From Flavobacterium xanthum (GTDB lineage Bacteria; Bacteroidota; Bacteroidia; Flavobacteriales; Flavobacteriaceae), in contig NZ_FRBU01000035.1 in the NCBI RefSeq assembly GCF_900142695.1, forward strand, positions 1 through 34,510: 34,510 nucleotides of DNA, in the 5' to 3' direction. The notes beneath the pieces are model-generated. The model was given only the letters and a program-made list of their open reading frames with translations. It did no database searches and was not told the origin of the DNA. Below, in pieces: positions 23,289-31,891 of this stretch. Positions within the stretch are counted from its first letter, which is position 1. Each line of letters starts with the position of its first letter. A program made the position numbers and the translations under genes.

Positions 23289-24542
23289 TTATCTTGGCGA
23301 CAACCAACCCTCAGGATTGTTATAAGTCGTATTTTGTAGGATTAGGAACTTAATGATTGTTTTTCCCGTCTCGCCATTGGTTCTTACTTTACCAAGACTT
23401 TGCTTGATACTCACTTTGTCCCCTTTACTCACATTAACCGAACTCAAATTTTGATACACAGTGAAGAAATCTCCATGTTGTATCATAACCGCTTTGTTTA
23501 CTGGTGACAAAACGATCACGCTGGTAACTTCTCCACCAAAAACAGCTCTTGCACTTGCTCCTCTGTCTGTAGTGATTTCTACACCGCTATTGTGCACGGT
23601 TATGGTATTAAATAAAGGATGTGTTTGGTTTCCGTATCCTAACGATATATACCCTTTTTCCACAGGATAAGGCAATCTTCCTCTATTTGATCTAAAGTTA
23701 TCTGCAATAAGTTTTGACTCTGGAGTCAATTCTATTTTTGAAGAGGAAACTGCTGCTCTTGAAACAGGAGCACTTGGATTGGCTTTTGCTTTTTCCAAGG
23801 CTGCTTTTCTATTGGCAGCGGCAATTGCTTCTCGAATTAATTTATTGATTTGTCTGTCAATTGTTCTGTATTCTTGTTGTCTTTTCTTAATTTCTACAGA
23901 AATCTTATTTTTATCTTTCTTGAGTACGCTAACGAGTTTCAATTGCTCTCTTTTCTCACTTTCGAGTGACAGGCGTTCTTTTTCGTTTTCAGCGATCAGT
24001 TTTTTCTTTGCTGTTTTTTGCGCATCTAGCTTTTGATTAAAATCTGTAAGCTTATTCGACTTCGTTTTTATTTCCTCCCCTTGTGCCTTTCTGTAGCTGG
24101 TATATTGCTTCATGTACTGCGCTCTTTTGTACGCCTGCAAAAAGTTTTCAGACGACAATAAGAACATCGCTCTACTTTCTGACGATCGACTTTTATACGA
24201 TTTCACAATCATTTCGGAATAATCCTCCTTAAGTTCAGCCAATTCTTTTTTCAATTTATTAATCTGAACTTGATTAATATACATGTCATTACTCAACAAT
24301 TTGGTTTGCTTTTCAGTGGTGCTTATTAATTTTTCTTTCAGCTTGATCTTAGTGCTTTGAACGATCACTACGTTGACCGCAGATTTTTCTTTTTTCTTTA
24401 CCGATTGTAACAACTTTTCATTTTCTCGTATTTCTTTTTGAATTTGAGCTTTACGTTCTTCTAATTTTTCTTGTTGGGATTCCTGACTCCATAGCAAGGA
24501 AGTCATACAGATAAAAATTAGGCTTAGGAGAAATTTTGGCAT
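23289..24542 (-). CDS. EnvC-like murein hydrolase activator (degenerate LytM/M23 domain)
   Basis: A 417-residue exported protein: signal peptide (1-19), a long coiled coil (about 20-255, dense in Lys/Glu/Gln) and a C-terminal LytM domain (about 285-417, beginning RGRLPYPVEKGYISLGYG). The zinc-site positions are altered: the usual HxGxD reads NSGVEI and the usual YxHL reads YQNL, while one histidine (IQHGD) remains. It is therefore likely a non-catalytic activator of amidases at the division site, as EnvC is in E. coli, rather than a peptidase. It is the last gene of the minus-strand run TPR - DUF4292 lipoprotein - EnvC-like. Confidence 0.85.
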   Translation of the reverse strand: MPKFLLSLIFICMTSLLWSQESQQEKLEERKAQIQKEIRENEKLLQSVKKKEKSAVNVVIVQSTKIKLKEKLISTTEKQTKLLSNDMYINQVQINKLKKELAELKEDYSEMIVKSYKSRSSESRAMFLLSSENFLQAYKRAQYMKQYTSYRKAQGEEIKTKSNKLTDFNQKLDAQKTAKKKLIAENEKERLSLESEKREQLKLVSVLKKDKNKISVEIKKRQQEYRTIDRQINKLIREAIAAANRKAALEKAKANPSAPVSRAAVSSSKIELTPESKLIADNFRSNRGRLPYPVEKGYISLGYGNQTHPLFNTITVHNSGVEITTDRGASARAVFGGEVTSVIVLSPVNKAVMIQHGDFFTVYQNLSSVNVSKGDKVSIKQSLGKVRTNGETGKTIIKFLILQNTTYNNPEGWLSPR

Positions 24543-24565
24543 ATCGAAAAAATATTTTGGCTAAT

Positions 24566-25354
24566 TTACTTAATTAAAATTCTTTTGTACCCATTTGGAA
24601 CACTATAAGGAAAAGAAAGTTCTTCATTGAACGTTACGGAGTTGTATTCCAGATTGATTTCGGTGTTTCCTTTCTTCTGAAACGTATTGATTGAAACGTT
24701 TGTAGGCAATACTACCTCGTTATATACCTTGTTATCTGCATACGCTACTTTGATCATTCGTTCTTCGGCAGTTTGCGTGATTTCTTGCTTTTGAACTAAA
24801 AATTTATCTGCGTCTAAAAAGAATGATTTTTTTGTGTTCTTATTCGATGTATCATCCAATCGATAGGTTTGTTCCAATAAGCTTTCTAAATATTTCCCTT
24901 TAGTCAAATCATCAATTGCCTGACCTAACAACATGTTCTGGATTTTATTGTAATCTAAATCCGTTCCTAACCATTGGCTTAAGCTACTGAAATCACCTTC
25001 AAAATATTTCCCATTGATCTTTTCGTAATAGCTGACAGTTTTAGGAGTGATTAATGCTTTTGCCATTGTAATTCCCAGAAAACGAATGCTTACCAAAATT
25101 TGTTCGTCTTTCTTAATTTTGATTTCAGCGGTTACGTTTTGCGTTTGCTTATCATCTGCATAACGGGCGCTTGACTTAATATATAATGTAGAAAATTCGT
25201 TTTTATTGTTGTAATGATTTTCTATTATTTTTTTAGCTGACATTTTTTCAGCCGCAGCAACTGGCTCATTACTGGCCGCAACGGCAATGGCTTTCGATTT
25301 GCAGGAAACCATAAAAACAGTAAATAGTACTAGTATTGAAATTTTTTTGATCAT
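24566..25354 (-). CDS. DUF4292 lipoprotein
   Basis: A 262-residue lipoprotein (lipobox FMVSC, Cys18) of the DUF4292 family, which has a LolA/LolB-like beta-sheet fold expected to bind lipids. Supporting parts are the YIKSSARYADDKQTQNVTAE strand, ILVSIRFLGITMAKALITP, YYEKINGKYFEGDFSSLSQW and the end LSFPYSVPNGYKRI. The ATG overlaps the TGA of the upstream TPR gene (ATGA), so they are translated together. A role in outer-membrane lipoprotein or envelope assembly is inferred from fold and neighbours. Confidence 0.85.
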   Translation of the reverse strand: MIKKISILVLFTVFMVSCKSKAIAVAASNEPVAAAEKMSAKKIIENHYNNKNEFSTLYIKSSARYADDKQTQNVTAEIKIKKDEQILVSIRFLGITMAKALITPKTVSYYEKINGKYFEGDFSSLSQWLGTDLDYNKIQNMLLGQAIDDLTKGKYLESLLEQTYRLDDTSNKNTKKSFFLDADKFLVQKQEITQTAEERMIKVAYADNKVYNEVVLPTNVSINTFQKKGNTEINLEYNSVTFNEELSFPYSVPNGYKRILIK

Positions 25355-26700
25355 TTTTTTTCTTTTAATAATTGATTGGCTTTAGCAAAAAACAAGTCTT
25401 TTTTCTTGAAATCTCCCAAGCCGTTGTACGCTTCTCCAAGTTGGATATTAAAATTTATTTCCAATTCCCTATTCTCCACTACATAATCCATGCCCATTTC
25501 TAAAAAATCCTTCGCTTTTTTAAATTGCTGCAACTGATTATTGGCCAAACCAGCATAATAATAAAACTGAGGCTGCGTTGGAAAAGTTTCTATTAAGGTC
25601 ATCGCTTTTTTAGCCACGGCATCAAATTGTTTCAACTCTGTATGCGCTTGAAGCAAAAGTAAATTCGTTTCAACTACATCACCTACTCCATTATTTACTG
25701 ATTTTTCATAATACACAATGGCTTTTCCCCATTGTTTTTTGACTTGGAAAAACTTACCAATTTCTTTCGCAACATCAACAGAAGTGTCATTTTCGAAATA
25801 ACCGACAGCCTTTTCTAAATCGGCCGAAAATTGCGTATTCTTGTCGGTAAAAATCAGAAATTCATTGAGAATCCGGTGCTTAATTTTCGAGTCTATTTTG
25901 GCACTAGCCAAAACAATATTCATGGCCATGATTGCTTTTGGTGCATCATTAGCATCCAAATAATTTTTGAATAAACTCACTTGCGCCCACTCCGAATTAG
26001 GAATGGCTTTTTCTAGTTTTTTGACGGTTTCAAAAGCTTTTGCCTCTTCATTATTTTTGGAATACAAAAAGATCAAACTGATATAATTTGCCTCTCCTTG
26101 TGGGTTTTTAACAATCAAACCTTCCAGATTCGAAATTTCGTTATTCTGAAACTTTCCTTCGGATAGGATTTGGCTTTTGTATAATTCCCTGCGATCTGTT
26201 TTTCCAACAGTTTCATTGAGTTCTTGAATTAACTCCAAAGCTTTCTCATACTGATTAGTCCCCATATACAAAGAGGTCAGATCTTCTTTGTATTTTGGAT
26301 CAAATTCTATCAGCTTATTGATAACGGTAATTCCCTGAGTGAAATTTTTAGTTTCATAACTCACATCGTACATTCCTATCCAAAACCATTTGTTTTTAGG
26401 ATCAATCTTGGTGGCGTTTTCAAAGTAATTATAGGCACTTTTATACTCTTTTAATGCTAAATAATTCTTTCCCAATTCGTAATACACGGCTGCATCATTG
26501 GGTTTTAATGAATTGGCTTTATCCAATGCTAAAATTGCTTTATCATAATTCTCAATCCCTTTTTGAAGCAAAGATTCGTAAAAGAGTTCTTGAAATTGAT
26601 CCGTATCCAACTTTATTTCTTCGGGTTCCGTTTGCGCCCACAGCAAAGCCGAATTGCATTGCAAAACGAGAAATAAAATTATGAAAGCGCTCTTTTTCAT
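25351..26700 (-). CDS. TPR-repeat exported protein
   Basis: A 449-residue protein with a signal peptide (1-22, LLWAQ end) and tetratricopeptide repeats through most of its length. The clearest repeats are NYDKAILALDKANSLKPNDA, AAVYYELGKNYLALKEYKSA and FENATKIDPKNKWFWIGMYD. TPR arrays mediate protein contacts; with the DUF4292 lipoprotein and EnvC-like protein downstream in the same transcript, a scaffold role in envelope assembly or division is likely. Overlaps the next gene by 4 bases. Confidence 0.87.
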   Translation of the reverse strand: MKKSAFIILFLVLQCNSALLWAQTEPEEIKLDTDQFQELFYESLLQKGIENYDKAILALDKANSLKPNDAAVYYELGKNYLALKEYKSAYNYFENATKIDPKNKWFWIGMYDVSYETKNFTQGITVINKLIEFDPKYKEDLTSLYMGTNQYEKALELIQELNETVGKTDRRELYKSQILSEGKFQNNEISNLEGLIVKNPQGEANYISLIFLYSKNNEEAKAFETVKKLEKAIPNSEWAQVSLFKNYLDANDAPKAIMAMNIVLASAKIDSKIKHRILNEFLIFTDKNTQFSADLEKAVGYFENDTSVDVAKEIGKFFQVKKQWGKAIVYYEKSVNNGVGDVVETNLLLLQAHTELKQFDAVAKKAMTLIETFPTQPQFYYYAGLANNQLQQFKKAKDFLEMGMDYVVENRELEINFNIQLGEAYNGLGDFKKKDLFFAKANQLLKEKK

Positions 26701-26780
26701 GCTGTTTTTTAATCCTTAATCTTTATTATATAATGCCACTTAATATTACAAATACTAACATTTTGTCGCTTACTTTTTTA

Positions 26781-27050
26781 AACATATAAGTCATATAAGT
26801 TTTTTAAAATTTATTCTCTACAAGTTTGTAAACAATGAAAAACTTAATTTCCTTCAATTCCTTAATGGTTTAAAAAACTGTTTACAATATAATTTCAAAC
26901 ATATAAGTCATATAAGCTTTTTAAAATTTATAACCAGTGAAAAAACTTAATTTCCTTCAATTCCTTAATGGTTTAAAAAACTGTTTTACGAGTTCTTTTG
27001 AAACATATAAGTCATATATAATTTAAACTTACATGACTTATATGGTGAAA
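26781..27050. repeat. Second cluster of the AACATATAAG repeat family
   Basis: Three copies of AACATATAAGTCATATAAG (or close) start at 26781, 26898 and 27002. Between them CTTAATTTCCTTCAATTCC followed by TTAATGGTTTAAAAAACTG occurs twice, and this is the reverse complement of the interior of the 13.1-13.8 kb repeats. The end (ACTTACATGACTTATATGG) is an inverted copy of the AACATATAAG motif. No gene is present from 26701 to 27094. Confidence 0.85.
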
Positions 27051-27094
27051 AAAATACGACATTGTTTTATTCTTATTGCATTAATTGAACCATT

Positions 27095-28105
27095 CTACTC
27101 CAATACCGAATAATCTCCAATACTGATGCTGGTGAACTTCCCGTCAAAACTAGCGTGGTTTCCAATCATCGCATTGTCCAAATTCGCATTTTTGATATGA
27201 GAATGAGTTTGCACCAAACTGTTTTGTATCGTACTATTTGAAACATGGCATCCATCGCCCAAAGATACATTAGGACCAACCGTCGCGTTTGTCAAAACTA
27301 CATTTTTACCGATATAACACGGCGGAATAATGGTGGAATTTTCTAATTTGACATCAAAATCCACTAAATGTTCGCCATCGCTATGTAAGAAACCTAGCAT
27401 TCTAGAATTCGTTTCTACAGTTACATTTTTGTTGCCACAGTCCATCCATTCGTCTACTTTTCCGGGAACAAAAGTCATGCCTTTGGCCATCATTTGCTTG
27501 ATACCATCATTGATTTGGTATTCGCCACCATGGATAATATTATTGTCTAATACTAACTGCAGTTCGTTTTTCAGCACGGCTACGTCTTTAAAATAATAAA
27601 TTCCAATTACGGCAAGATCCGACACAAAAGTTGCCGGTTTCTCTACTAATTCTACTATTTCGTTAGCATCGTTTAATTTTACAACACCAAAAGCTTCGGG
27701 CTCCTCTACTTGTTTTACCCAAATCACGCTATCAGCATTTTTATCTAAATCGAAATCAGCCCGAATTAACGTATCAGCGTAAGCGATAACTGCGGGTCCA
27801 CTCAAAGAATCTTTGGCACACATAATGGCGTGACCGGTTCCTAATGCTTCGTTTTGATAATAAATAGTTCCTTTGGCGCCTAGTTTTTGTGCGATAGCAA
27901 GTAATTCTTCTTCTACTTTTTTACCAAAAGTTTCATGGATAATAAAGGCTACTTCTTCGATATCTTGATTCAACACACCGGCGATATCCTCGACCAAACG
28001 GTGCACGATTGGTTTTCCTGCAACTGGAATTAATGGTTTAGGAATCGTTAAGGTATGTGGGCGTAGGCGTGATCCACGGCCAGCCATTGGGACAATTATT
28101 TTCAT
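27095..28105 (-). CDS. Sugar-phosphate nucleotidyltransferase with left-handed beta-helix
   Basis: A 336-residue NDP-sugar pyrophosphorylase. The N-terminal nucleotidyltransferase domain has the signature GRGSRLRPHTLTIPKPLIPV (9-28) with the catalytic lysine region, and AYADTLI (the metal-binding Asp) near 113. The C-terminal part (about 250-330) has hexapeptide repeats (IGKNVVLTNATVGPNVSLGD) forming a left-handed beta-helix. It makes an activated sugar (probably glucose-1-phosphate-type substrate) for surface polysaccharides. The flippase gene nearby supports such a role; the exact nucleotide is not determined. Confidence 0.88.
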   Translation of the reverse strand: MKIIVPMAGRGSRLRPHTLTIPKPLIPVAGKPIVHRLVEDIAGVLNQDIEEVAFIIHETFGKKVEEELLAIAQKLGAKGTIYYQNEALGTGHAIMCAKDSLSGPAVIAYADTLIRADFDLDKNADSVIWVKQVEEPEAFGVVKLNDANEIVELVEKPATFVSDLAVIGIYYFKDVAVLKNELQLVLDNNIIHGGEYQINDGIKQMMAKGMTFVPGKVDEWMDCGNKNVTVETNSRMLGFLHSDGEHLVDFDVKLENSTIIPPCYIGKNVVLTNATVGPNVSLGDGCHVSNSTIQNSLVQTHSHIKNANLDNAMIGNHASFDGKFTSISIGDYSVLE

Positions 28106-28120
28106 GTTTTTTTATTTTTA

Positions 28121-28196
28121 TTTCAAAATTCGTTATTCAACGTTCGTTGTTCAAAATTTATAAAAAATTTAATATTGGACAAAGAACGCTTGATTT
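28121..28196. repeat. Hairpin-type intergenic repeat, copy downstream of IVP gene
   Basis: Begins TTTCAAAATTCGTTATTC and includes GTTCGTTGTTCAAAATTT, then a partly complementary half (GACAAAGAACGCTTGATTTTGAAG, only in part matching). Thirty-seven of the first 39 bases match the copy at 28594. Confidence 0.75.
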
Positions 28197-28211
28197 TGAA
28201 GTTTAGACCAT

Positions 28212-28583
28212 TTATTTAGAACTACTTAATTTAGATTTCGATGTTTCAATACTTTTTACAAATATTGAAATTAATTCATTATTTTCTTTTATTCCTGCTA
28301 CTAAAAATTCTTCTTCTTTATTATATAAACTTGCTCTTTGAATTATTTTTAAACAAGAATGAGTTTCTCTTAACTCTTTTAAAACAATTGACATTTTATG
28401 GATAAAATCATTTCTAGATTCTGCACTTTGAGCTTCACTATAATTTAATGATGGTGAAGTTCCAGAACGAACAACTTGTCCCGACAAATGATTTGCTGCT
28501 TTACTGTTTTTTAGATTATCTGTAATTTCGATTATCATGACAGCAAAATCAATTAGTCTTTCGTGTAGATCGTATTGTTTCAT
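28212..28583 (-). CDS. Four-helix-bundle protein (23S rRNA-intervening-sequence protein family)
   Basis: A 123-residue protein of the S23/IVP family (four-helix bundle, often forming pentamers). The hallmark N-terminus reads LHERLIDFAVMIIEIT, followed by HLSGQVVRSGTSPSLNYSEA and IVLKELRETHSCLKII. In some bacteria such genes lie in insertions within 23S rRNA; most, as here, stand alone and have no known function. It interrupts the run dut - nucleotidyltransferase and is bracketed by related hairpin repeats at 28121 and 28594, which suggests that it moves as a small cassette. Confidence 0.9.
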   Translation of the reverse strand: MKQYDLHERLIDFAVMIIEITDNLKNSKAANHLSGQVVRSGTSPSLNYSEAQSAESRNDFIHKMSIVLKELRETHSCLKIIQRASLYNKEEEFLVAGIKENNELISIFVKSIETSKSKLSSSK

Positions 28584-28593
28584 GTGATTTTGA

Positions 28594-28721
28594 TTTCAAA
28601 ATTCGTTATTCGAGGTTCGTTGTTCAAAATTTGAAAGATTTGAATTTCGCGTCAAAATTCAGAGTTCGTTGTTCAAAATTTAAAAAAGGTTGAATGTTGA
28701 ACAACGAACTCTGAATTTTGA
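28594..28721. repeat. Hairpin-type intergenic repeat with perfect 25-bp stem
   Basis: A copy of the 39-base motif (28594-28632) is followed by a shorter copy whose 25 bases at 28652-28676 (TCAAAATTCAGAGTTCG...) pair perfectly with 28697-28721, leaving a 20-base loop. It fills the space between the IVP gene and dut. No strong T-run follows the stem on the minus strand, so it is not a classic terminator. Confidence 0.8.
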
Positions 28722-28734
28722 AGTTTTAAAAAAT

Positions 28735-29169
28735 TTACTTCACTCCAGTGCTTCCAAAACCGCCTTCTCCTCTGGAGGTTTCTGTCAATTCCTGAACTTG
28801 AATCCACTCTGCTCTTTCGTGTTTTGCGATGATGAGTTGGGCGATGCGTTCCCCGTTTTGGACAACGAAATCTTCATTGGATAAATTTACTAAAATTACT
28901 CCAATTTCACCACGATAATCGGCATCTACCGTTCCGGGTGCATTCAGGACTGTGATTCCGTTTTTGGCAGCGAGACCACTTCTTGGCCGAACTTGTGCTT
29001 CGTACCCAATAGGTAATTCGATGAACAAGCCTGTTTTTACGATGGCTCTTTCCAGCGGTTTAAGTGTGATGGGTTGTGTTAAGTTGGCACGTAAATCCAT
29101 TCCTGCGGAAGCTATGGTTTCATAGTTAGGCAAGGCATGTTGTGATTTGTTGATAATGTTTATGGTCAT
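28735..29169 (-). CDS. dut: dUTP diphosphatase (dUTPase)
   Basis: A 144-residue trimeric dUTPase that hydrolyses dUTP to dUMP and pyrophosphate, keeping uracil out of DNA and supplying dUMP for dTMP synthesis. All five motifs are intact: AGMDLRA (22-28), [12 protein letters not shown] (61-72), [11 protein letters not shown] (79-89, with the catalytic Asp), ERIAQLII (107-114) and [10 protein letters not shown] (133-142). The start at 29169 is chosen because it gives the usual N-terminus (MTINIINKS); an earlier in-frame codon adds nine atypical residues. Confidence 0.95.
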   Translation of the reverse strand: MTINIINKSQHALPNYETIASAGMDLRANLTQPITLKPLERAIVKTGLFIELPIGYEAQVRPRSGLAAKNGITVLNAPGTVDADYRGEIGVILVNLSNEDFVVQNGERIAQLIIAKHERAEWIQVQELTETSRGEGGFGSTGVK

Positions 29170-29390
29170 GTTTATTTGTTTTTTTGGAACTAGCAATGGC
29201 TTGCCGATTCACACTATTTATGTACTATTTAGGATTCTAGCCGTGATGGAAGTGGAAAGCCTTTTTTATGAAATTGTATTTTTTCTTGGGTAAAAAGAGC
29301 GACCGCAGGAAGCTCCTTTTTTGCCTTAGAAAAAAACAATTTTAGGAAAAAGCTTGAAACGTACAGCGCGATTGGCTCCTAAAGATTGTT
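29170..29390. other. Intergenic segment resembling a dispersed Flavobacterium repeat
   Basis: The stretch with GGATTCTAGCCGTGATGG, GGAAAGCC and AAGCGCG-like words has the style of a repeat that I recall as common downstream of genes in Flavobacterium. No gene or terminator of the usual kind was found. Confidence 0.4.
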
Positions 29391-30857
29391 TTAATTGGTT
29401 TTTCGTTTTAAAATTTTAATTAATAATTCTTTTTCGTTGTGGTATATAAAATACAGGAATATAACTAATAACGGAATTCCGACGAAATAATTCTCTCGGA
29501 AACCGTAAAAAGAAATTGCCGAAAATCCTATTGAAATCAGCAGATACAACGCGATTTTATTGATGTCATACGGAATGGGATAATATTTGTTTCCGAAATA
29601 ATAAGAGATAAACATCATGCTTCCGTACGCGGCTATAGTGGCAATTGCCGAACCGTAATAGCTCATTGTTGGGATTAAAAGGAAATTTAATGCGAGTGTG
29701 ATTATCGCTCCCACGATGGAAATGTACGCGCCTATATGAGTTTTGTCAATCAGTTTGTACCAAACCGAAAGATTGGTGTAAATACCAAGAAAGAAGTTGG
29801 CCAGAATAATCAGTGGTACCACTTTCATGGCTTCCCAATAGGATTCATCTTGGATCATAATAACTTTTAGAATATCAGCAAAAACGATTACGGACAGTAA
29901 TATGAAAGACCCAAATATTACAAAATATTTGGTAATTGTAGCGTAGGTTTGTGGCGCATCTTTGTTGTCCGAGTGACTGAAAAAGAAAGGCTCAATTCCA
30001 AGCGTATACGCCGTACGGTACAAAACCATAAATAAACCAAGCTTGTAACAAGCCGAGTACACTCCTACTTCGGCATCGGCAATATCCGGTGGCAATAAAT
30101 AACCCAATAAAATTTTGTCGAATTGTTCATTTATGGCAAATGCAATTCCGGCGATCATTATAGGCGTGCCGTACTGCATCATTTGTTTCCATAATTTGTA
30201 ATCAAAATGCCATTTCAGTTTGAAATAATTGGGTGACAAAACTATAAATGTAAGTAAGCTGGCCACAATATTAGATACAAATATATAGCCTATCTGAAAA
30301 TCTTCCAGGTATAAAGAGCGTAAGATACTGTCTGGATTTGATGTTGCAATGGCGGGTAAATAACTCAAAAAGAAAAGGTTCAGAAAAAGATTGACCGCTA
30401 CATTTCCTATTTTGATTATCGCATATTTTACGGGTTGCTGATTGACCCTTAATTTAGAGAAGGGAACAATGACCAACGCGTCAAGTACTAAAATCCAAAT
30501 CGTGTAACTGATATACTGTTCGTCAATTTTAGCCCAACTTGATATTGTATTTCGGAAGAGTAAGGAGACAAATAAGAAAGATATGGATGTCCAAAAAATA
30601 GAAATCGAAGTGGTTTCTACAACCGCACTTTTATTGGTTTCTTTATTGTAAAATCTAAAAAAAGCAGTTTCCATTCCGTACGAAAGAATGACATTAAAGA
30701 AAATCATTCCTGCAAAAATGATGGAAATCTTTCCGTATTCCGCTTTTGGCAGTAACCCTGTGTACAACGGCACCAATAAAAAACTGAACATCCTTGGAAT
30801 TACTGTTGCCAATCCGTAAATCGCAGTTTGTTTAAAAAGATTTTTATATAATCCCAA
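29391..30857 (-). CDS. Polysaccharide flippase (Wzx/MOP-superfamily membrane protein)
   Basis: A 488-residue integral membrane protein with 12-14 predicted helices and the MOP exporter layout: amphipathic start GLYKNLFKQTAIYGLATVIP, then PLYTGLLPKAEYGKISI (the conserved early PxY..l...eyG motif) and SYGMETAFFRFY. It is expected to flip lipid-linked oligosaccharide units for surface polysaccharide assembly across the inner membrane. The start read here is TTG at 30857 (ATT directly precedes it); no ATG is available at the N-terminus. Neighbouring dut and nucleotidyltransferase genes follow on the same strand. Confidence 0.88.
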   Translation of the reverse strand: MGLYKNLFKQTAIYGLATVIPRMFSFLLVPLYTGLLPKAEYGKISIIFAGMIFFNVILSYGMETAFFRFYNKETNKSAVVETTSISIFWTSISFLFVSLLFRNTISSWAKIDEQYISYTIWILVLDALVIVPFSKLRVNQQPVKYAIIKIGNVAVNLFLNLFFLSYLPAIATSNPDSILRSLYLEDFQIGYIFVSNIVASLLTFIVLSPNYFKLKWHFDYKLWKQMMQYGTPIMIAGIAFAINEQFDKILLGYLLPPDIADAEVGVYSACYKLGLFMVLYRTAYTLGIEPFFFSHSDNKDAPQTYATITKYFVIFGSFILLSVIVFADILKVIMIQDESYWEAMKVVPLIILANFFLGIYTNLSVWYKLIDKTHIGAYISIVGAIITLALNFLLIPTMSYYGSAIATIAAYGSMMFISYYFGNKYYPIPYDINKIALYLLISIGFSAISFYGFRENYFVGIPLLVIFLYFIYHNEKELLIKILKRKTN

Positions 30858-30975
30858 AATGGTGTGTTTATTAAAATTAAGGAAACAAAAATAACTAATT
30901 ATTTTTTGTAATCTCGGATAGAGCCTCTTTGTTTTGTTAAGAAGGTTTTACAAAAAGAATCTTTCTTTTATGATT

Positions 30976-31437
30976 TTAACGCAACGGTTTTTCGATGATA
31001 TTAGTCATTTTAAAAAAATAAATTTTACCGTTTTGCGTATAGTTTAAAACTGCTTCGTTGGATTGTATTTCGAATTTTGCATTTGAAACATCAGGTGCTT
31101 TGTTCCCATATTCTTTGCTAGGATCTTGATCCATAATAAAATCCTCGGTAGAAGTTTGAGTAACAAAAGCAACAGTGAAGTGTTCTGGTGTAACTTGTTT
31201 TACAGTAGCCTCCTGATTCCGAAAATAAACAGTATTCAAAACAATCGATTGGAGAAGCGGTTTTTTGAACTCGATTTGTAAATAAATGCTGTCCTTACTA
31301 TCGCCTTGCAATTTTTTATGATAAAAGACAGATTTAATTTCTTGCGGAAATTCTGATTGGAATTCACGCTTTACACCACAAAAAGATAGGCTAACCGATA
31401 GCAAGAATGTCAAACCAATTATACTAGAACGCTCCAT
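30976..31437 (-). CDS. Small conserved lipoprotein, function unknown
   Basis: A 153-residue protein with a lipoprotein signal (LSFC, Cys20) and a mature domain rich in beta-strands (YLQIEFKKPLLQSIVLNTVYF, then HFTVAFVT). No catalytic motif is visible and I recognise no named family. It lies 10 bases downstream of the GNAT gene on the same strand, so the two probably share a transcript. Confidence 0.75.
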   Translation of the reverse strand: MERSSIIGLTFLLSVSLSFCGVKREFQSEFPQEIKSVFYHKKLQGDSKDSIYLQIEFKKPLLQSIVLNTVYFRNQEATVKQVTPEHFTVAFVTQTSTEDFIMDQDPSKEYGNKAPDVSNAKFEIQSNEAVLNYTQNGKIYFFKMTNIIEKPLR

Positions 31438-31447
31438 AATTTGTGAT

Positions 31448-31891
31448 TTAGCTCAATCCGTCTTCGTTTAAGATTTTAAGGAAGTGAAAGCCTTTTGGCA
31501 CATAGCCTTGGTTGTAATAGAAACGGTGTGCCGTATAATTTCCGGTAAAAGCGTCTAATACAATCATAGTACAACCGAGCTCTTTGGCTTTGGCATCGAC
31601 GTAATCCGTTAGCATTTTACCAATTCCTTTTTTGCGGTGTTCTGGGTGTACAATGAAATTATCAATTTCTAAGTATTTACCAGACCACAGCTTAGTACCA
31701 GACCACAAACCAGAAAGTCCGACGCACACATCGCCTTCAAAAACGGCTATTTGTTTGTAGTTGTTTGGAATCATATCTGTGAGATAGGCATCGTATTTCT
31801 CTAAACTGAAATTAGTATATAAATAGTGCATGACCGGATATTGCGCCAGCATTTCTTGTTTTGTGGTGAGTTCTTTGAGTTGTAGTTTCAT
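31448..31891 (-). CDS. GNAT-family N-acetyltransferase
   Basis: A 147-residue acetyltransferase with the acetyl-CoA pyrophosphate-binding motif RKKGIG (86-91) inside VHPEHRKKGIGKMLTDYV, preceded by strand YLEIDNFIV and followed by a helix and the YYNQGYVPKGFHFLK end characteristic of GNAT proteins (the Tyr near 130 acts as acid in many members). The acetyl acceptor is unknown. First gene of a pair with the small lipoprotein. Start ATG at 31891. Confidence 0.9.
   Translation of the reverse strand: MKLQLKELTTKQEMLAQYPVMHYLYTNFSLEKYDAYLTDMIPNNYKQIAVFEGDVCVGLSGLWSGTKLWSGKYLEIDNFIVHPEHRKKGIGKMLTDYVDAKAKELGCTMIVLDAFTGNYTAHRFYYNQGYVPKGFHFLKILNEDGLS

Noticed and set aside
26781..27050. CRISPR array from the three AACATATAAG copies
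   Set aside because: Intervals of 117 and 104 bases themselves share sequence, so they are not spacers.
28212..28583. 23S rRNA around the IVP gene
   Set aside because: Flanking sequence is protein-coding (dut, nucleotidyltransferase) and repeats; no rRNA motifs.
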